NCBI GenBank assembly: GCA_900757295.1
Contig: CAAENH010000045.1
Span: 1 to 9,041, forward strand
Direction of reading: 5' to 3'
Origin: Bacilli bacterium
Lineage (GTDB): Bacteria > Bacillota_I > Bacilli_A > RF39 > UBA660
Length of the DNA stretch: 9,041 nucleotides
The stretch's first letter is position 1; each line of letters opens with the position of its first letter. Below are positions 1 through 6,900 of the stretch, piece after piece. Both the position numbers and the translations under genes were made by a program. The notes under the pieces are model-generated. The model had not been told where the DNA came from. It saw only the letters and a list, made by a program, of their open reading frames with translations, and did not search any database.

Positions 1-242
1 CTTATATTTTTATAACCAAATGTTACTAAAAGCATTATTAAACTAATAATTATCTTAAACGCAAATAACTCTAAACTATTAATTTTAATAAATAATAAAA
101 AAGTACTTAAACTTCCAAATATTGCTCCTAATATTATTCTATATATTTTAATATATCTTTTTAAAATCAGCTTTACACAAGTCAGTAATAAAAAATCAAA
201 AAATAAATTTATTATAAATACTAAATCAATATATACAGTCAT
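1..242 (-). CDS. spoIIGA: Sigma-E processing peptidase SpoIIGA, N-terminal part (runs off left edge)
   Basis: Partial gene: 80 codons are visible from the ATG at 242-240 and the frame is still open at base 1. SpoIIGA is the membrane-embedded aspartic protease that cleaves pro-sigma-E in the mother cell after asymmetric septation. The start MTVYIDLVFIINLFFDF matches the family's first transmembrane segment (B. subtilis begins MKIYLDVIWLLNFCFDA). The following LKRYIK...GAIFGSLS stretch, a second hydrophobic segment and VTFGYK near the edge also align with B. subtilis SpoIIGA from memory. The C-terminal protease domain lies outside the window. A GGTGAT ribosome binding site sits at 253-248. In Bacillus, spoIIGA also lies just downstream of ftsAZ, followed by sigE, which supports the call. 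Here murG, divIB, queH and a membrane-protein gene intervene. Whether the complete gene is intact cannot be seen. Confidence 0.88.
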   Translation of the reverse strand, partial: MTVYIDLVFIINLFFDFLLLTCVKLILKRYIKIYRIILGAIFGSLSTFLLFIKINSLELFAFKIIISLIMLLVTFGYKNI

Positions 243-259
243 ATATTATCACCATAATA

Positions 260-292
260 ATTATAAAAAAAACATAGTTTAAACTATGTCAT
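260..292 (-). promoter_or_regulatory. Possible spoIIGA promoter with over-long spacer
   Basis: On the minus strand ATGACA (292-287) is followed 21 bases later by TATAAT (265-260). The pair overlaps the terminator of the upstream gene. The B. subtilis spoIIG promoter is known for an abnormally long spacer (about 22 bp) that requires Spo0A, so the arrangement is suggestive. However, I see no good 0A box (TGNCGAA), the predicted transcript would start almost on the ribosome binding site, and such AT-rich DNA throws up TATAAT by chance. This is weak inference. Confidence 0.22.
265..290 (-). terminator. Rho-independent terminator after the murG-to-membrane-protein cluster
   Basis: A perfect 18-bp palindrome (272-289, ACATAGTTTAAACTATGT) is followed on the minus strand by eight T residues (272-265, overlapping the end of the stem). 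It lies 18 bases past the stop codon of the upstream gene and 23 bases before the spoIIGA start, so it separates the envelope cluster from spoIIGA. Confidence 0.85.
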
Positions 293-307
293 ATTTTAGG
301 ATAAAAA

Positions 308-727
308 CTATTTTTTTAAAATTTTATTTACAATAATCATTATTAAATGAAATACTAAAATAAATCCAAATGCAAGAAGATAACTAATTAATAACTTTCT
401 CCATAAAATATAAGGTAAAAAAGTTAAAATAGCTAATACATAACCTATAATTATTTCTATCTTATTTGCTTTAATATCTAACTTTTCTTTTAATTTTTTT
501 TCATATAATTTATTTACAAATAAATATAAACATATTGTAAAAAATAATAATTTATTTACAAAAACAACTTTAAACTTAGCAAAATAAATAAATATTGCAA
601 TCAATATTAGCGTATCAAATCTAAATAATTTATAATCCTTTTTATCAACCATGATTTCTTCTTTAATTAATAGATATATATAAGCAAAAAAAGGTATAGT
701 ACTTATAATAGATAATATATAATTCAT
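308..727 (-). CDS. Small multi-pass membrane protein of unknown function
   Basis: A 139-residue, strongly hydrophobic protein that I do not recognise. About four membrane segments can be seen, roughly at residues 3-21, 38-70 (possibly two), 90-108 and 112-136, separated by short Lys-rich loops (for example KKLKEKLDIKANK at about 77-89). The C-terminus is basic (NKILKK). It has no cleavable signal peptide and no motif I can name. ATG at 727 follows an AGAGGATG ribosome binding site inside the end of queH. Only 2 bases separate it from the queH stop, so the two are almost certainly co-transcribed. The stop is TAG at 310-308, followed at once by a strong terminator, making this the last gene of its transcript. 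Its place just ahead of spoIIGA may hint at an envelope or sporulation role, but that is inference from position only. Confidence 0.75.
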   Translation of the reverse strand: MNYILSIISTIPFFAYIYLLIKEEIMVDKKDYKLFRFDTLILIAIFIYFAKFKVVFVNKLLFFTICLYLFVNKLYEKKLKEKLDIKANKIEIIIGYVLAILTFLPYILWRKLLISYLLAFGFILVFHLIMIIVNKILKK

Positions 728-729
728 TT

Positions 730-1344
730 TTAATCATCCTCTTTCTTTGAATAAACACAACCACAATAATTTTGACGATATAAATTATATTGCTTTGATA
801 ATTCAATGCTTCTTTTATAACCATCTTTTTTCTTAAAATCAGAAACTAGATATTTTACTTTATATTTATCAGCTAACTCTAATCCAATCTCATTTAATTT
901 ATTACTATTTTTAAAAGGACTAACAGTTAAAGTAGTTCCAAAATAATCATAGCCTAACTCTTTTCCTTTTAAAGCCGTATACTCTAAACGTAATTCATAA
1001 CATTTAAAGCATCTTTTTCCCCCTTCTTTTTCTTGCTCTAAATTTTTTACTAATTCATGATATTTCTCATTGTCATAATCACAATCTATAATATCCAACT
1101 TATTTTTTACATTAATAGATTGAATAAATTTTATTTGCTCTTCTTTTCTTTTTAAATATTCATCATAGGGTTCAATATTAGGATTATAATAAAGAATAGA
1201 AATATTAAAATAAGATGCAAGACGTTCTATAACAGCAGATGAACAAGGAGCACAACAACTATGTAATAATAATTCAGGCACAATTTTTTCTCTACTTATT
1301 TCTTCTAATAATTTTTCCATTTCTTTATTATAATTAATGTTCAC
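730..1344 (-). CDS. queH: Epoxyqueuosine reductase QueH
   Basis: QueH (DUF208 family) performs the last step of queuosine synthesis, reducing epoxyqueuosine to queuosine in the wobble position of GUN-anticodon tRNAs with an Fe-S cluster. It is unrelated to the cobalamin-dependent QueG. The family signature is complete, numbering from this start: adjacent cysteines plus one more in LLLHSCCAPCSS (C30, C31, C34), CFKC (C112, C115), the FGTTLTVSPFKNS block, and the C-terminal YCGC (C194, C196). The length of 204 residues is normal. I place the start at the GTG at 1344-1342 rather than the in-frame GTG at 1353. The AGGTGAT ribosome binding site (1355-1349) is 4 bases ahead of 1344 but overlaps the 1353 codon, and the same AGGTGATAAA context precedes murG. 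The divIB stop TAG overlaps that site, so translation is probably coupled. The TAA stop is 2 bases from the next gene. Confidence 0.93.
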   Translation of the reverse strand: MNINYNKEMEKLLEEISREKIVPELLLHSCCAPCSSAVIERLASYFNISILYYNPNIEPYDEYLKRKEEQIKFIQSINVKNKLDIIDCDYDNEKYHELVKNLEQEKEGGKRCFKCYELRLEYTALKGKELGYDYFGTTLTVSPFKNSNKLNEIGLELADKYKVKYLVSDFKKKDGYKRSIELSKQYNLYRQNYCGCVYSKKEDD

Positions 1345-1348
1345 TTTT

Positions 1349-1355
1349 ATCACCT
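1349..1355 (-). promoter_or_regulatory. queH ribosome binding site that decides its start
   Basis: AGGTGAT on the minus strand overlaps the divIB stop codon (TAG, 1356-1354). It contains the upstream candidate GTG at 1353-1351 inside itself, so only the GTG at 1344 is properly spaced for initiation. Confidence 0.7.
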
Positions 1356-2064
1356 ATTCATATTTTTGAAAATAAAAATTTTCTTTATTACTGCTGTCTA
1401 AATATAAGCTTCCCTTTTCATTATTTAAAGTTGAATATATTTCTTTATAATGGTTTAAATTTTTAATATTAAGTAAATTAGCATAAACCGTATTACCATC
1501 ATTCATTCTTAAAATAAATCTGGTATCATCTATAACTTCATCATTATTTTTAGTAGGAGAATATTCAATTTCACTTATTAAAGCTAAAATATCACTATCC
1601 ACTTTTAACAAACTTTTAGTTAATCTTTTATATATCTTATCGGGAACATAATTGATTAATGTTGGTACCCCTTTATAATTATCATTGTTTTCTATAGACT
1701 TATTATTTTCTAAAACTAATTTTTGACTTTCTAAATTATAAAATAATATTTTATATTCACTTACATATATAGTAAGTTTTCCAAAAATATTCTTCTTTAT
1801 TTTAACATCTTTTACTAATGGTATTTTTTTTATTCTATTGGATAAAGTATAATTTGAACATTTAAAAAAAGAAGGATAATCTTTTATTTTTGCCGTTGTT
1901 ATTATTTCATTATCAGTAATTAAATCAGTACCTTTAATATAAATATTTTTAATAGGCATTTTTAAAAAATAATAAATTGCAAAACCAATTATATACAATA
2001 CTAGTAATAATAACAATAATCTTTTGAAACTAAATTTTTTAACCTTTACTTTTTTTGTTGCCAT
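1354..2064 (-). CDS. divIB: Cell division protein DivIB/FtsQ
   Basis: A bitopic divisome protein of 236 residues that works with DivIC/FtsB and FtsL to control septal wall synthesis. Layout: a short, very basic cytoplasmic tail (residues 1-14, Lys/Arg rich), one transmembrane helix (about 15-34), an extracytoplasmic POTRA domain (about 36-104, starting MPIKNIYIKGTDLITDNEI and including IKKIPLVKDVKIKKN), then the beta domain (about 105-225) and a short polar tail. The POTRA pattern and single-helix topology identify the family. The overall sequence is divergent, as usual for DivIB. ATG at 2064 has an AAGGGA site upstream, and the gene begins 14 bases after murG, as part of the same transcript. 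In Bacillus it sits upstream of ftsAZ. Here it is downstream. Confidence 0.9.
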   Translation of the reverse strand: MATKKVKVKKFSFKRLLLLLLVLYIIGFAIYYFLKMPIKNIYIKGTDLITDNEIITTAKIKDYPSFFKCSNYTLSNRIKKIPLVKDVKIKKNIFGKLTIYVSEYKILFYNLESQKLVLENNKSIENNDNYKGVPTLINYVPDKIYKRLTKSLLKVDSDILALISEIEYSPTKNNDEVIDDTRFILRMNDGNTVYANLLNIKNLNHYKEIYSTLNNEKGSLYLDSSNKENFYFQKYE

Positions 2065-2078
2065 ATACTTTTCCCTTT

Positions 2079-3152
2079 TTAAATTATTTCTTTTATTTTT
2101 TCATAAATCTTTTCACTACTATTTTTTATAGCAAGTTTCTTTAAATTTTCTTTCATTATATTAATTTTATTAGAATCATTTAATATTTCATTAATTTTAT
2201 TTTTTATAATTTCTGAATTTAGATCTTTTTCTTCAATCATCTCACCAGCATGGGCATTTTTAATTGCTAAAGCATTATAATATTGATGATTATTTGCTAC
2301 ATAAGGACTTGGTATATAAATTGCAGGAATATTTAATGCAACAAGTTCACTTATTGTCGATGCTCCAGCTCTTGTAACAACTAAATCTGCTGATTTCATT
2401 AAGGAGCTTAAATTATTATAAAATGGTATAACTTTTATATTTTTATTAAATTTTTCATTCTCTACAAAATTATCATACAAGTTTTTTCCTGTAATATATA
2501 AAATTTCATAGTTATCATTAAAATTAACTAAGTAATCTTTTACTTTACTATTAATACTAGAACTTCCTAAAGATCCAGATACAAATATAACTAATTTTTT
2601 ATCATTATGAAAACCAAGTTTAGTTTTATCTGCTTTTTTAATATTTATAGCATTTTCACTACAAGGATTGCCACTATAAAATACATTTGAATTTTTAAAA
2701 TAATCAATAGACTCTTTAAAAGATACCCCTATTAATGAACATTTTTTAGCTAAAGCTAAATTTGATTTACCAGGTATAGAATTTTGTTCATGAATAAATG
2801 TTTTAATACCTAGTTTACTAGCTACACTTATAACAGGATAAGTTACATAACCACCTGCACCTATAACTATATCAGGTTTAAAATCTAACATGATTTTTTT
2901 ACATTTTTTCTTAGCTTTTCTTATTAAATTAATATTTTTTATATCTCTTAAAATATTAGTTTTACTAAAGCCATATATTTCTAAAGATTCATATTTTATA
3001 TTTTCTTTTGGAATAATATCTTTTTCCATACGATTATGAGTTCCTATATATAAAACTTCTAAATCTTTTTCTTTTTCCTTAAATTTATTAATAATAGCTA
3101 AAGCCGGATATATATGTCCTCCGGTTCCACCTGCACTAACAATGATTTTCAT
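2079..3152 (-). CDS. murG: UDP-GlcNAc:lipid I N-acetylglucosaminyltransferase MurG
   Basis: MurG transfers GlcNAc from UDP-GlcNAc to lipid I at the inner face of the membrane, making lipid II, the peptidoglycan precursor. The protein has 357 residues, normal for a GT28 GT-B enzyme. Visible motifs: the N-terminal glycine loop GGTGGHIYPALA (8-19), GAGGYVTYPV (98-107), HEQNSIPG (121-128), the second glycine loop GSLGSSSIN (193-201), and the donor-binding segment TRAGASTISELVA (260-272) followed by IPSPYVANNHQ (280-290). The start ATG (3152) has AGGTGAT 5 bases upstream (3164-3158). It is the first gene after the ftsZ terminator and heads the murG-divIB-queH-membrane-protein cluster. In most Bacillota murG precedes divIB and ftsA, so the cluster order is permuted here. 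Confidence 0.97.
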   Translation of the reverse strand: MKIIVSAGGTGGHIYPALAIINKFKEKEKDLEVLYIGTHNRMEKDIIPKENIKYESLEIYGFSKTNILRDIKNINLIRKAKKKCKKIMLDFKPDIVIGAGGYVTYPVISVASKLGIKTFIHEQNSIPGKSNLALAKKCSLIGVSFKESIDYFKNSNVFYSGNPCSENAINIKKADKTKLGFHNDKKLVIFVSGSLGSSSINSKVKDYLVNFNDNYEILYITGKNLYDNFVENEKFNKNIKVIPFYNNLSSLMKSADLVVTRAGASTISELVALNIPAIYIPSPYVANNHQYYNALAIKNAHAGEMIEEKDLNSEIIKNKINEILNDSNKINIMKENLKKLAIKNSSEKIYEKIKEII

Positions 3153-3169
3153 AATTTATCACCTATATA

Positions 3170-3221
3170 ATTATACTATAATTTTATATAATTATCATCT
3201 AATAAAACTATTTGATGTAAA
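3170..3221 (-). promoter_or_regulatory. Probable murG promoter region
   Basis: The 82 bases between ftsZ and murG follow a terminator, so a promoter is expected. TTTACA (3221-3216) lies 19 bases ahead of GATAAT (3196-3191). A better TATAAT (3175-3170) and a TATAGT (3180-3175) lie closer to murG but lack a good -35. The exact elements are uncertain in such AT-rich sequence. Confidence 0.4.
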
Positions 3222-3246
3222 CAAAAAAGAGATATTAATAATCTCT
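3222..3246 (-). terminator. Terminator built into the end of ftsZ
   Basis: On the minus strand AGAGAT (3246-3241), a 7-base loop, ATCTCT (3233-3228) and a run of six T (3228-3223). The left arm is made from the last sense codons of ftsZ and the loop holds its TAA stop. The stem is short (6 bp), so termination may be partial and some transcripts may continue into murG. Confidence 0.6.
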
Positions 3247-4317
3247 GTTTCTTAAGAATGGAGGAATATCTATTTCAGAATCTATATCACTATCATCATC
3301 CATAGATGTCGCTCTTCTTGAAGGTTTTGTTTCAGTTTGATAAGAATAAGAAGAATCACTATTTTCTACTTCATCATCAAAGCCTGTTGCTATAACAGTA
3401 ACAATTACTTCATCATTTAAGTTTTCATTAATTACAGCACCAAAAATTGTATTAATATCAGTATTTGCAGCAGCTCTTACTACTTCAGCAGCATCTTCAG
3501 CTTCAAATAAAGTTAAAGAATTACCACCTGTAATATTAATAATTGCATCAGTAGCACCTGCAATACTAGCTTCAAGTAAAGGACTAGATACTGCTTGTTT
3601 TGCAGCTTCTATAGCTCTATTTTCTCCAATACCCATACCAATTCCAATTAAAGCATTGCCTCTATTTTCCATAACTGCTTTAACATCTGCAAAATCTAGG
3701 TTAACTAAACCTGATACAGCAATCAAATCAGATATAGATTGTACACCGCGACGTAATACATTATCTACTTCTTTAAATGCTTCTACCATTGGAGTAGTTT
3801 TATCAATAATATCTCTTAAACGATCATTTGGAATAATAATTAGGGTATCAACATTTTTTCTTAATTCTTCAATACCAACTAAAGCTTGTTCAGTACGTTT
3901 TTTACCTTCAAATTTAAAAGGTTTAGTAACAATACCTACAGTTAAAGCACCTAAACTTTGAGCTATTTGAGCAATAACAGGACCAGCACCAGTACCAGTA
4001 CCGCCTCCCATTCCACAAGCAACAAATACCATATCAGCTCCACGTAAAGCTTCTTCAATTTCACTTCTGCTTTCTTCTGCTGCTTGACGTCCTATTTCAG
4101 GATTAGCACCAGCACCTAAACCATCAGTAATACTAGCTCCAATTTGAAGTTTAACCTCTGCTTTAGAAGAATTTAATACTTGAATATCTGTGTTTGCTAC
4201 TATGAATTCAACGTTTTCTACTCCAGATTCTATCATTCGGTTAACAGCATTATTTCCTCCACCGCCAACTCCAATTACTTTAATTTTTGCGATTTGATCA
4301 AATTGACTATTATACAT
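3235..4317 (-). CDS. ftsZ: Cell division protein FtsZ
   Basis: The tubulin-like GTPase that polymerises into the cytokinetic ring. It has 360 residues. GTP-binding features: [15 protein letters not shown] near the N-terminus (14-28), the tubulin signature GGGTGTG (104-110), and the T7 synergy loop N206-x-D208-x-x-D211 that completes the active site of the neighbouring subunit. The conserved core ends at about residue 315. An acidic, disordered linker follows (about 316-347, rich in Asp and Ser) and then the conserved C-terminal peptide [11 protein letters not shown] (350-360), which contacts FtsA and other tethers. ATG at 4317 has a strong AAGGAG site (4331-4326) overlapping the ftsA stop. 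The 12-base gap to ftsA indicates one transcript from the promoter at 5625-5597. Confidence 0.99.
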   Translation of the reverse strand: MYNSQFDQIAKIKVIGVGGGGNNAVNRMIESGVENVEFIVANTDIQVLNSSKAEVKLQIGASITDGLGAGANPEIGRQAAEESRSEIEEALRGADMVFVACGMGGGTGTGAGPVIAQIAQSLGALTVGIVTKPFKFEGKKRTEQALVGIEELRKNVDTLIIIPNDRLRDIIDKTTPMVEAFKEVDNVLRRGVQSISDLIAVSGLVNLDFADVKAVMENRGNALIGIGMGIGENRAIEAAKQAVSSPLLEASIAGATDAIINITGGNSLTLFEAEDAAEVVRAAANTDINTIFGAVINENLNDEVIVTVIATGFDDEVENSDSSYSYQTETKPSRRATSMDDDSDIDSEIDIPPFLRNRDY

Positions 4318-4329
4318 TATATTCTCTCC

Positions 4330-5574
4330 TTAATTATCAAAAAAATATCCAAATAATTTACCTAAAACTGAATTTTCAGATACATTAATATATTTTTCAA
4401 AAGTTCCTAATTCTTCTTGTTCCTCAATACTAAAAATTGAAACTTTTTTATTTCTAAATTGCATTTTATCACAAAAATATTTAATCATACCAACAGCAGA
4501 TGAATAAATATTATTTCTAACCCCAATTTCTTTTATTTGAGTTACAGCAGCAGATTTACCATATACACTTTCTAAAACAAGTTCAAAATCTAAACTTTCT
4601 GTTACTCCACCAGTAAATATTATATAACTAATTTCTTTTTTTGTTAAGAGGTTAATTTCTTTTTTAACCAATTTTAAAATTTCCAATAACCTACTCATAA
4701 CAATTTCACTAATTTCATATTGATTTACTTTAATTTCTTCGCCAAGCTTATTGGTAACTTTTTCAACTTCACTCGCTTGAGCAAGACGCTTATGTGCTAG
4801 TGATAACTTTTCCTTTAAATTATGAGCATCATTTTTATTAATTTTATAGATAAAAGAAATGTCATTTTCTACATTTTTGCCACCTAAATCAATAATATTT
4901 GTATTAGTTAATACTCCTTTATTAAAAATAGATACAGTTGTAGTTTCATGTCCCATGTTAACAATAGCACCAACTTTATCATTTAAATCATTATAATTAT
5001 TAGCATAATAATCACCAATACTATTTAATGTAATATCTATTACTTCAATATTTAGTTTTTCTAAACAAGTTAATACTGAATATACATTTTTTTTAGGTGT
5101 TGTAACTATTACACTTTTAGCAGTTAGCTTATTAGCTATAATATTTTTTGGATCTTTAACTTTTGTTTCATCATTAATTAAAAAATAAATAGGCATTATA
5201 CTAATTAATTCCTCTGAAGATTTAAATTTATTATATACACATCCTTGAAGTGCTCTGGCAATATCATTGCCTGTAACAATATGATCTTCATTTGTAATTG
5301 TCGTACTTCCTTCAGTAATATAAAAGTTAGCATTATTTGCAGGAATATTAACAATTGTTTTCTTTATTTTTAAACCAATAGTTTCTTCAGCTTTATTAAG
5401 CCCTTTTTTCAAAGAATCAATAAAATCCTTGGCATTAACAATTAATCCCTTATTTATGCCTAAACTAGGAGTGTCAGAAACTGCTAATATATTTAGCTTG
5501 TTTTTTACCATTTCTCCAACAACAATTTTTATACTTGAACTACCAATATCTATGCTGGAAATTATCTGTCTCAT
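4330..5574 (-). CDS. ftsA: Cell division protein FtsA
   Basis: Actin-like ATP-binding protein that tethers FtsZ filaments to the membrane. Numbered from the ATG at 5574 it has 414 residues. Visible parts: phosphate-1 loop SSIDIGSSSIK (6-16), the SHS2/1C subdomain (about 82-165) characteristic of FtsA, phosphate-2 loop VNMGHETTTV (205-214), adenosine motif FTGGVTES (330-337), and a C-terminal amphipathic membrane-targeting helix VLGKLFGYFF (403-412). The frame extends upstream to 5625, but that extension would begin on the -35 box of the gene's own promoter. The ATG at 5574 has a near-perfect AAGGAGGT site (5586-5579) 4 bases ahead, so 5574 is the start. ftsZ follows after 12 bases. Confidence 0.97.
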   Translation of the reverse strand: MRQIISSIDIGSSSIKIVVGEMVKNKLNILAVSDTPSLGINKGLIVNAKDFIDSLKKGLNKAEETIGLKIKKTIVNIPANNANFYITEGSTTITNEDHIVTGNDIARALQGCVYNKFKSSEELISIMPIYFLINDETKVKDPKNIIANKLTAKSVIVTTPKKNVYSVLTCLEKLNIEVIDITLNSIGDYYANNYNDLNDKVGAIVNMGHETTTVSIFNKGVLTNTNIIDLGGKNVENDISFIYKINKNDAHNLKEKLSLAHKRLAQASEVEKVTNKLGEEIKVNQYEISEIVMSRLLEILKLVKKEINLLTKKEISYIIFTGGVTESLDFELVLESVYGKSAAVTQIKEIGVRNNIYSSAVGMIKYFCDKMQFRNKKVSIFSIEEQEELGTFEKYINVSENSVLGKLFGYFFDN

Positions 5575-5578
5575 TCTA

Positions 5579-5625
5579 ACCTCCTTATAATAATTAATTA
5601 TACAAGAAGATAAGAAAGTTGTCAA
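5579..5625 (-). promoter_or_regulatory. Consensus sigma-A promoter and ribosome binding site of ftsA-ftsZ
   Basis: TTGACA (5625-5620), a 17-base spacer and TATAAT (5602-5597) form a perfect vegetative promoter. Transcription would start near 5590, leaving a leader of about 16 bases that contains the AAGGAGGT site (5586-5579). This shows that ftsA and ftsZ have a strong, independent vegetative promoter rather than depending on upstream read-through. Confidence 0.92.
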
Positions 5626-5651
5626 AAAATATCACAAAAAATCGTTTAAAC

Positions 5652-5681
5652 AAAATAAAAAACTATTAATTTCTTAATAGT
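5652..5681 (-). terminator. Terminator of the 377-residue orphan gene
   Basis: Minus strand: ACTATTAA (5681-5674), GAAA tetraloop, TTAATAGT (5669-5662), then TTTTTATTTT (5661-5652). The 8-bp stem with a stable GNRA loop begins 4 bases after the stop codon and lies 27 bases before the ftsA -35 box, insulating ftsAZ. Confidence 0.82.
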
Positions 5682-5685
5682 CTTA

Positions 5686-6819
5686 TTAATTTTGTATTTT
5701 TCTAGATAACTTTTCTATTGATGATATAGGTGCGAACTTATTATAAATAGACTCATCTAAATCATAATTTTTACTATCAGATTTTTTAAAGATATTATAT
5801 ATTATAAAATGTTCTATAGCTAATTTATTAAATTCAGGATCATTTTTAAATAATGTCATGCAATCATTTAAATTATGTCTTTCAATAAAATCTAAATAAA
5901 GCGTTTCTAAAAAAGTTGGAGCAATTAAAACTTTGTTAACATCTTTAACATCTTTAACATCTTTAACATCTTTAACATATTCAACATGTTTAGTATATAC
6001 AGATTGATAAAAATCATAAATAACAATAGCCAACATATATTTTTTTAAATCCTTTTCACTCTCTTCAATTCCACCATATATATCCTGAAATAAATTATTA
6101 TTAAATCTACTTAAGCTAAGATCTAATTTTAAATAAGAAATCAAAAATGCATCTGCATCTTTATCTTTATAATCTTCTTCAATTAGATAATCATATAAAC
6201 TCAATAATAAATTTCTTGTAAAAGTATTTATATCACGATAAATTTCAATTTTAGTATCATTCACTTGAAATGGAATTTCTTCAATGATCTGGTCGTATTC
6301 ATCTAGGTCTTTTTCTTTAATTACTCCCTCTATATAACAACTTAGTAAAACTCCATTAACATTTTCATCTTCATAGAATAAGCTTTCTATATCATCAGTT
6401 GATGTTATTAGATCAATTATTTCTAAAGTTTCTTCATCAATATCACTAATAAATTTATAAGTATTTAAAAAATCTTCAGTTAAAAAAGATATTATTTCAC
6501 TACATTCTTCATCAGTAAAATTAGTTTCATTAGTTAATGCATCATAAATAGTACCTGTAATTTCATCAAGATGCTCTACAGCAGAATATTGAACTTTTAT
6601 TTTATAACTATCCGCTATCGATTCTTCCAAATATGTTACTGCATCCATCACATTGTTAAAATAAATTTCTCCAGAATCATTATAAATAGTTATGATTCCT
6701 TCAAAAAAGTAATCATCATAAAATTTATCAACAAAAGAATTATAATCAAGAATTTCTTCTTCTTCATAATTTTCACATTCATTTAATATAATTTGTTTTA
6801 ACTTTTTTACTGCACTCAC
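5686..6819 (-). CDS. Acidic protein of unknown function with a VKD tandem repeat
   Basis: About 377 residues. I do not recognise the family. The protein is strongly acidic in its N-terminal two thirds (EEEEILD near residue 20, many Asp/Glu thereafter) and looks soluble and mostly helical. It has no signal peptide, no clear membrane segment and no tryptophan. At about residue 283, four exact VKD units form a short charged repeat that may be a linker between an N-terminal part (1-280) and a C-terminal part (296-377). The open frame begins with TTG at 6822. I prefer the adjacent GTG at 6819, because GGTGG (6830-6826) is 6 bases ahead of it and the promoter places the transcript start near 6837. 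The gene has its own promoter and terminator, so it is a single-gene unit between the ribosomal operon and ftsA. Reading frame, promoter, ribosome binding site and terminator together make it a real gene. Its role is unknown. Confidence 0.82.
   Translation of the reverse strand: MSAVKKLKQIILNECENYEEEEILDYNSFVDKFYDDYFFEGIITIYNDSGEIYFNNVMDAVTYLEESIADSYKIKVQYSAVEHLDEITGTIYDALTNETNFTDEECSEIISFLTEDFLNTYKFISDIDEETLEIIDLITSTDDIESLFYEDENVNGVLLSCYIEGVIKEKDLDEYDQIIEEIPFQVNDTKIEIYRDINTFTRNLLLSLYDYLIEEDYKDKDADAFLISYLKLDLSLSRFNNNLFQDIYGGIEESEKDLKKYMLAIVIYDFYQSVYTKHVEYVKDVKDVKDVKDVNKVLIAPTFLETLYLDFIERHNLNDCMTLFKNDPEFNKLAIEHFIIYNIFKKSDSKNYDLDESIYNKFAPISSIEKLSRKIQN
5941..5976 (-). repeat. Four perfect tandem copies of a 9-nt unit
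   Basis: The unit ATCTTTAAC on the plus strand (GTTAAAGAT, coding V-K-D, on the minus strand) occurs four times without a mismatch, flanked by decayed copies at 5932-5940 and 5977-5985. Because the unit is three codons, copy-number change would lengthen or shorten the protein without a frameshift. Confidence 0.95.
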
Positions 6820-6843
6820 CAATTACCACCATTTTCTAGCGTT

Positions 6844-6872
6844 ATCATACTCTATAGAAAATAAATTGTCAA
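6844..6872 (-). promoter_or_regulatory. Sigma-A promoter of the 377-residue orphan gene
   Basis: TTGACA (6872-6867), a 17-base spacer, and TATGAT (6849-6844), one mismatch from consensus. The -35 begins two bases after the T-run of the upstream rplT terminator. The predicted start near 6837 gives a leader of about 18 bases, much like that of ftsA. Confidence 0.88.
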
Positions 6873-6873
6873 C

Positions 6874-6900
6874 AAAAAAAATAACTCAAATGAGTTATTT
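6874..6900 (-). terminator. Terminator of the infC-rpmI-rplT operon
   Basis: Minus strand: AAATAACTCA paired with TGAGTTATTT (arms 6900-6891 and 6888-6879, minimal loop) followed by a T-run reaching 6874. The hairpin overlaps the TAA stop of rplT (6897-6895). Confidence 0.88.

Noticed and set aside
3656..3961. Plus-strand open frame of about 101 codons
   Set aside because: It lies entirely antisense to the conserved ftsZ GTPase region, has no ribosome binding site and encodes a low-complexity protein; it is a shadow of ftsZ codon use.
5575..5625. Upstream extension of ftsA by 17 codons
   Set aside because: It would begin on the -35 hexamer and run through the -10 box and the AAGGAGGT site, so it cannot be in the transcript; the ATG at 5574 is well supported.
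6571..6786. Plus-strand open frame of 71 codons rich in Ile and Phe
   Set aside because: Antisense to the 5' part of the orphan gene. Its composition is what AT-rich DNA gives by chance, and it lacks its own promoter or ribosome binding site.
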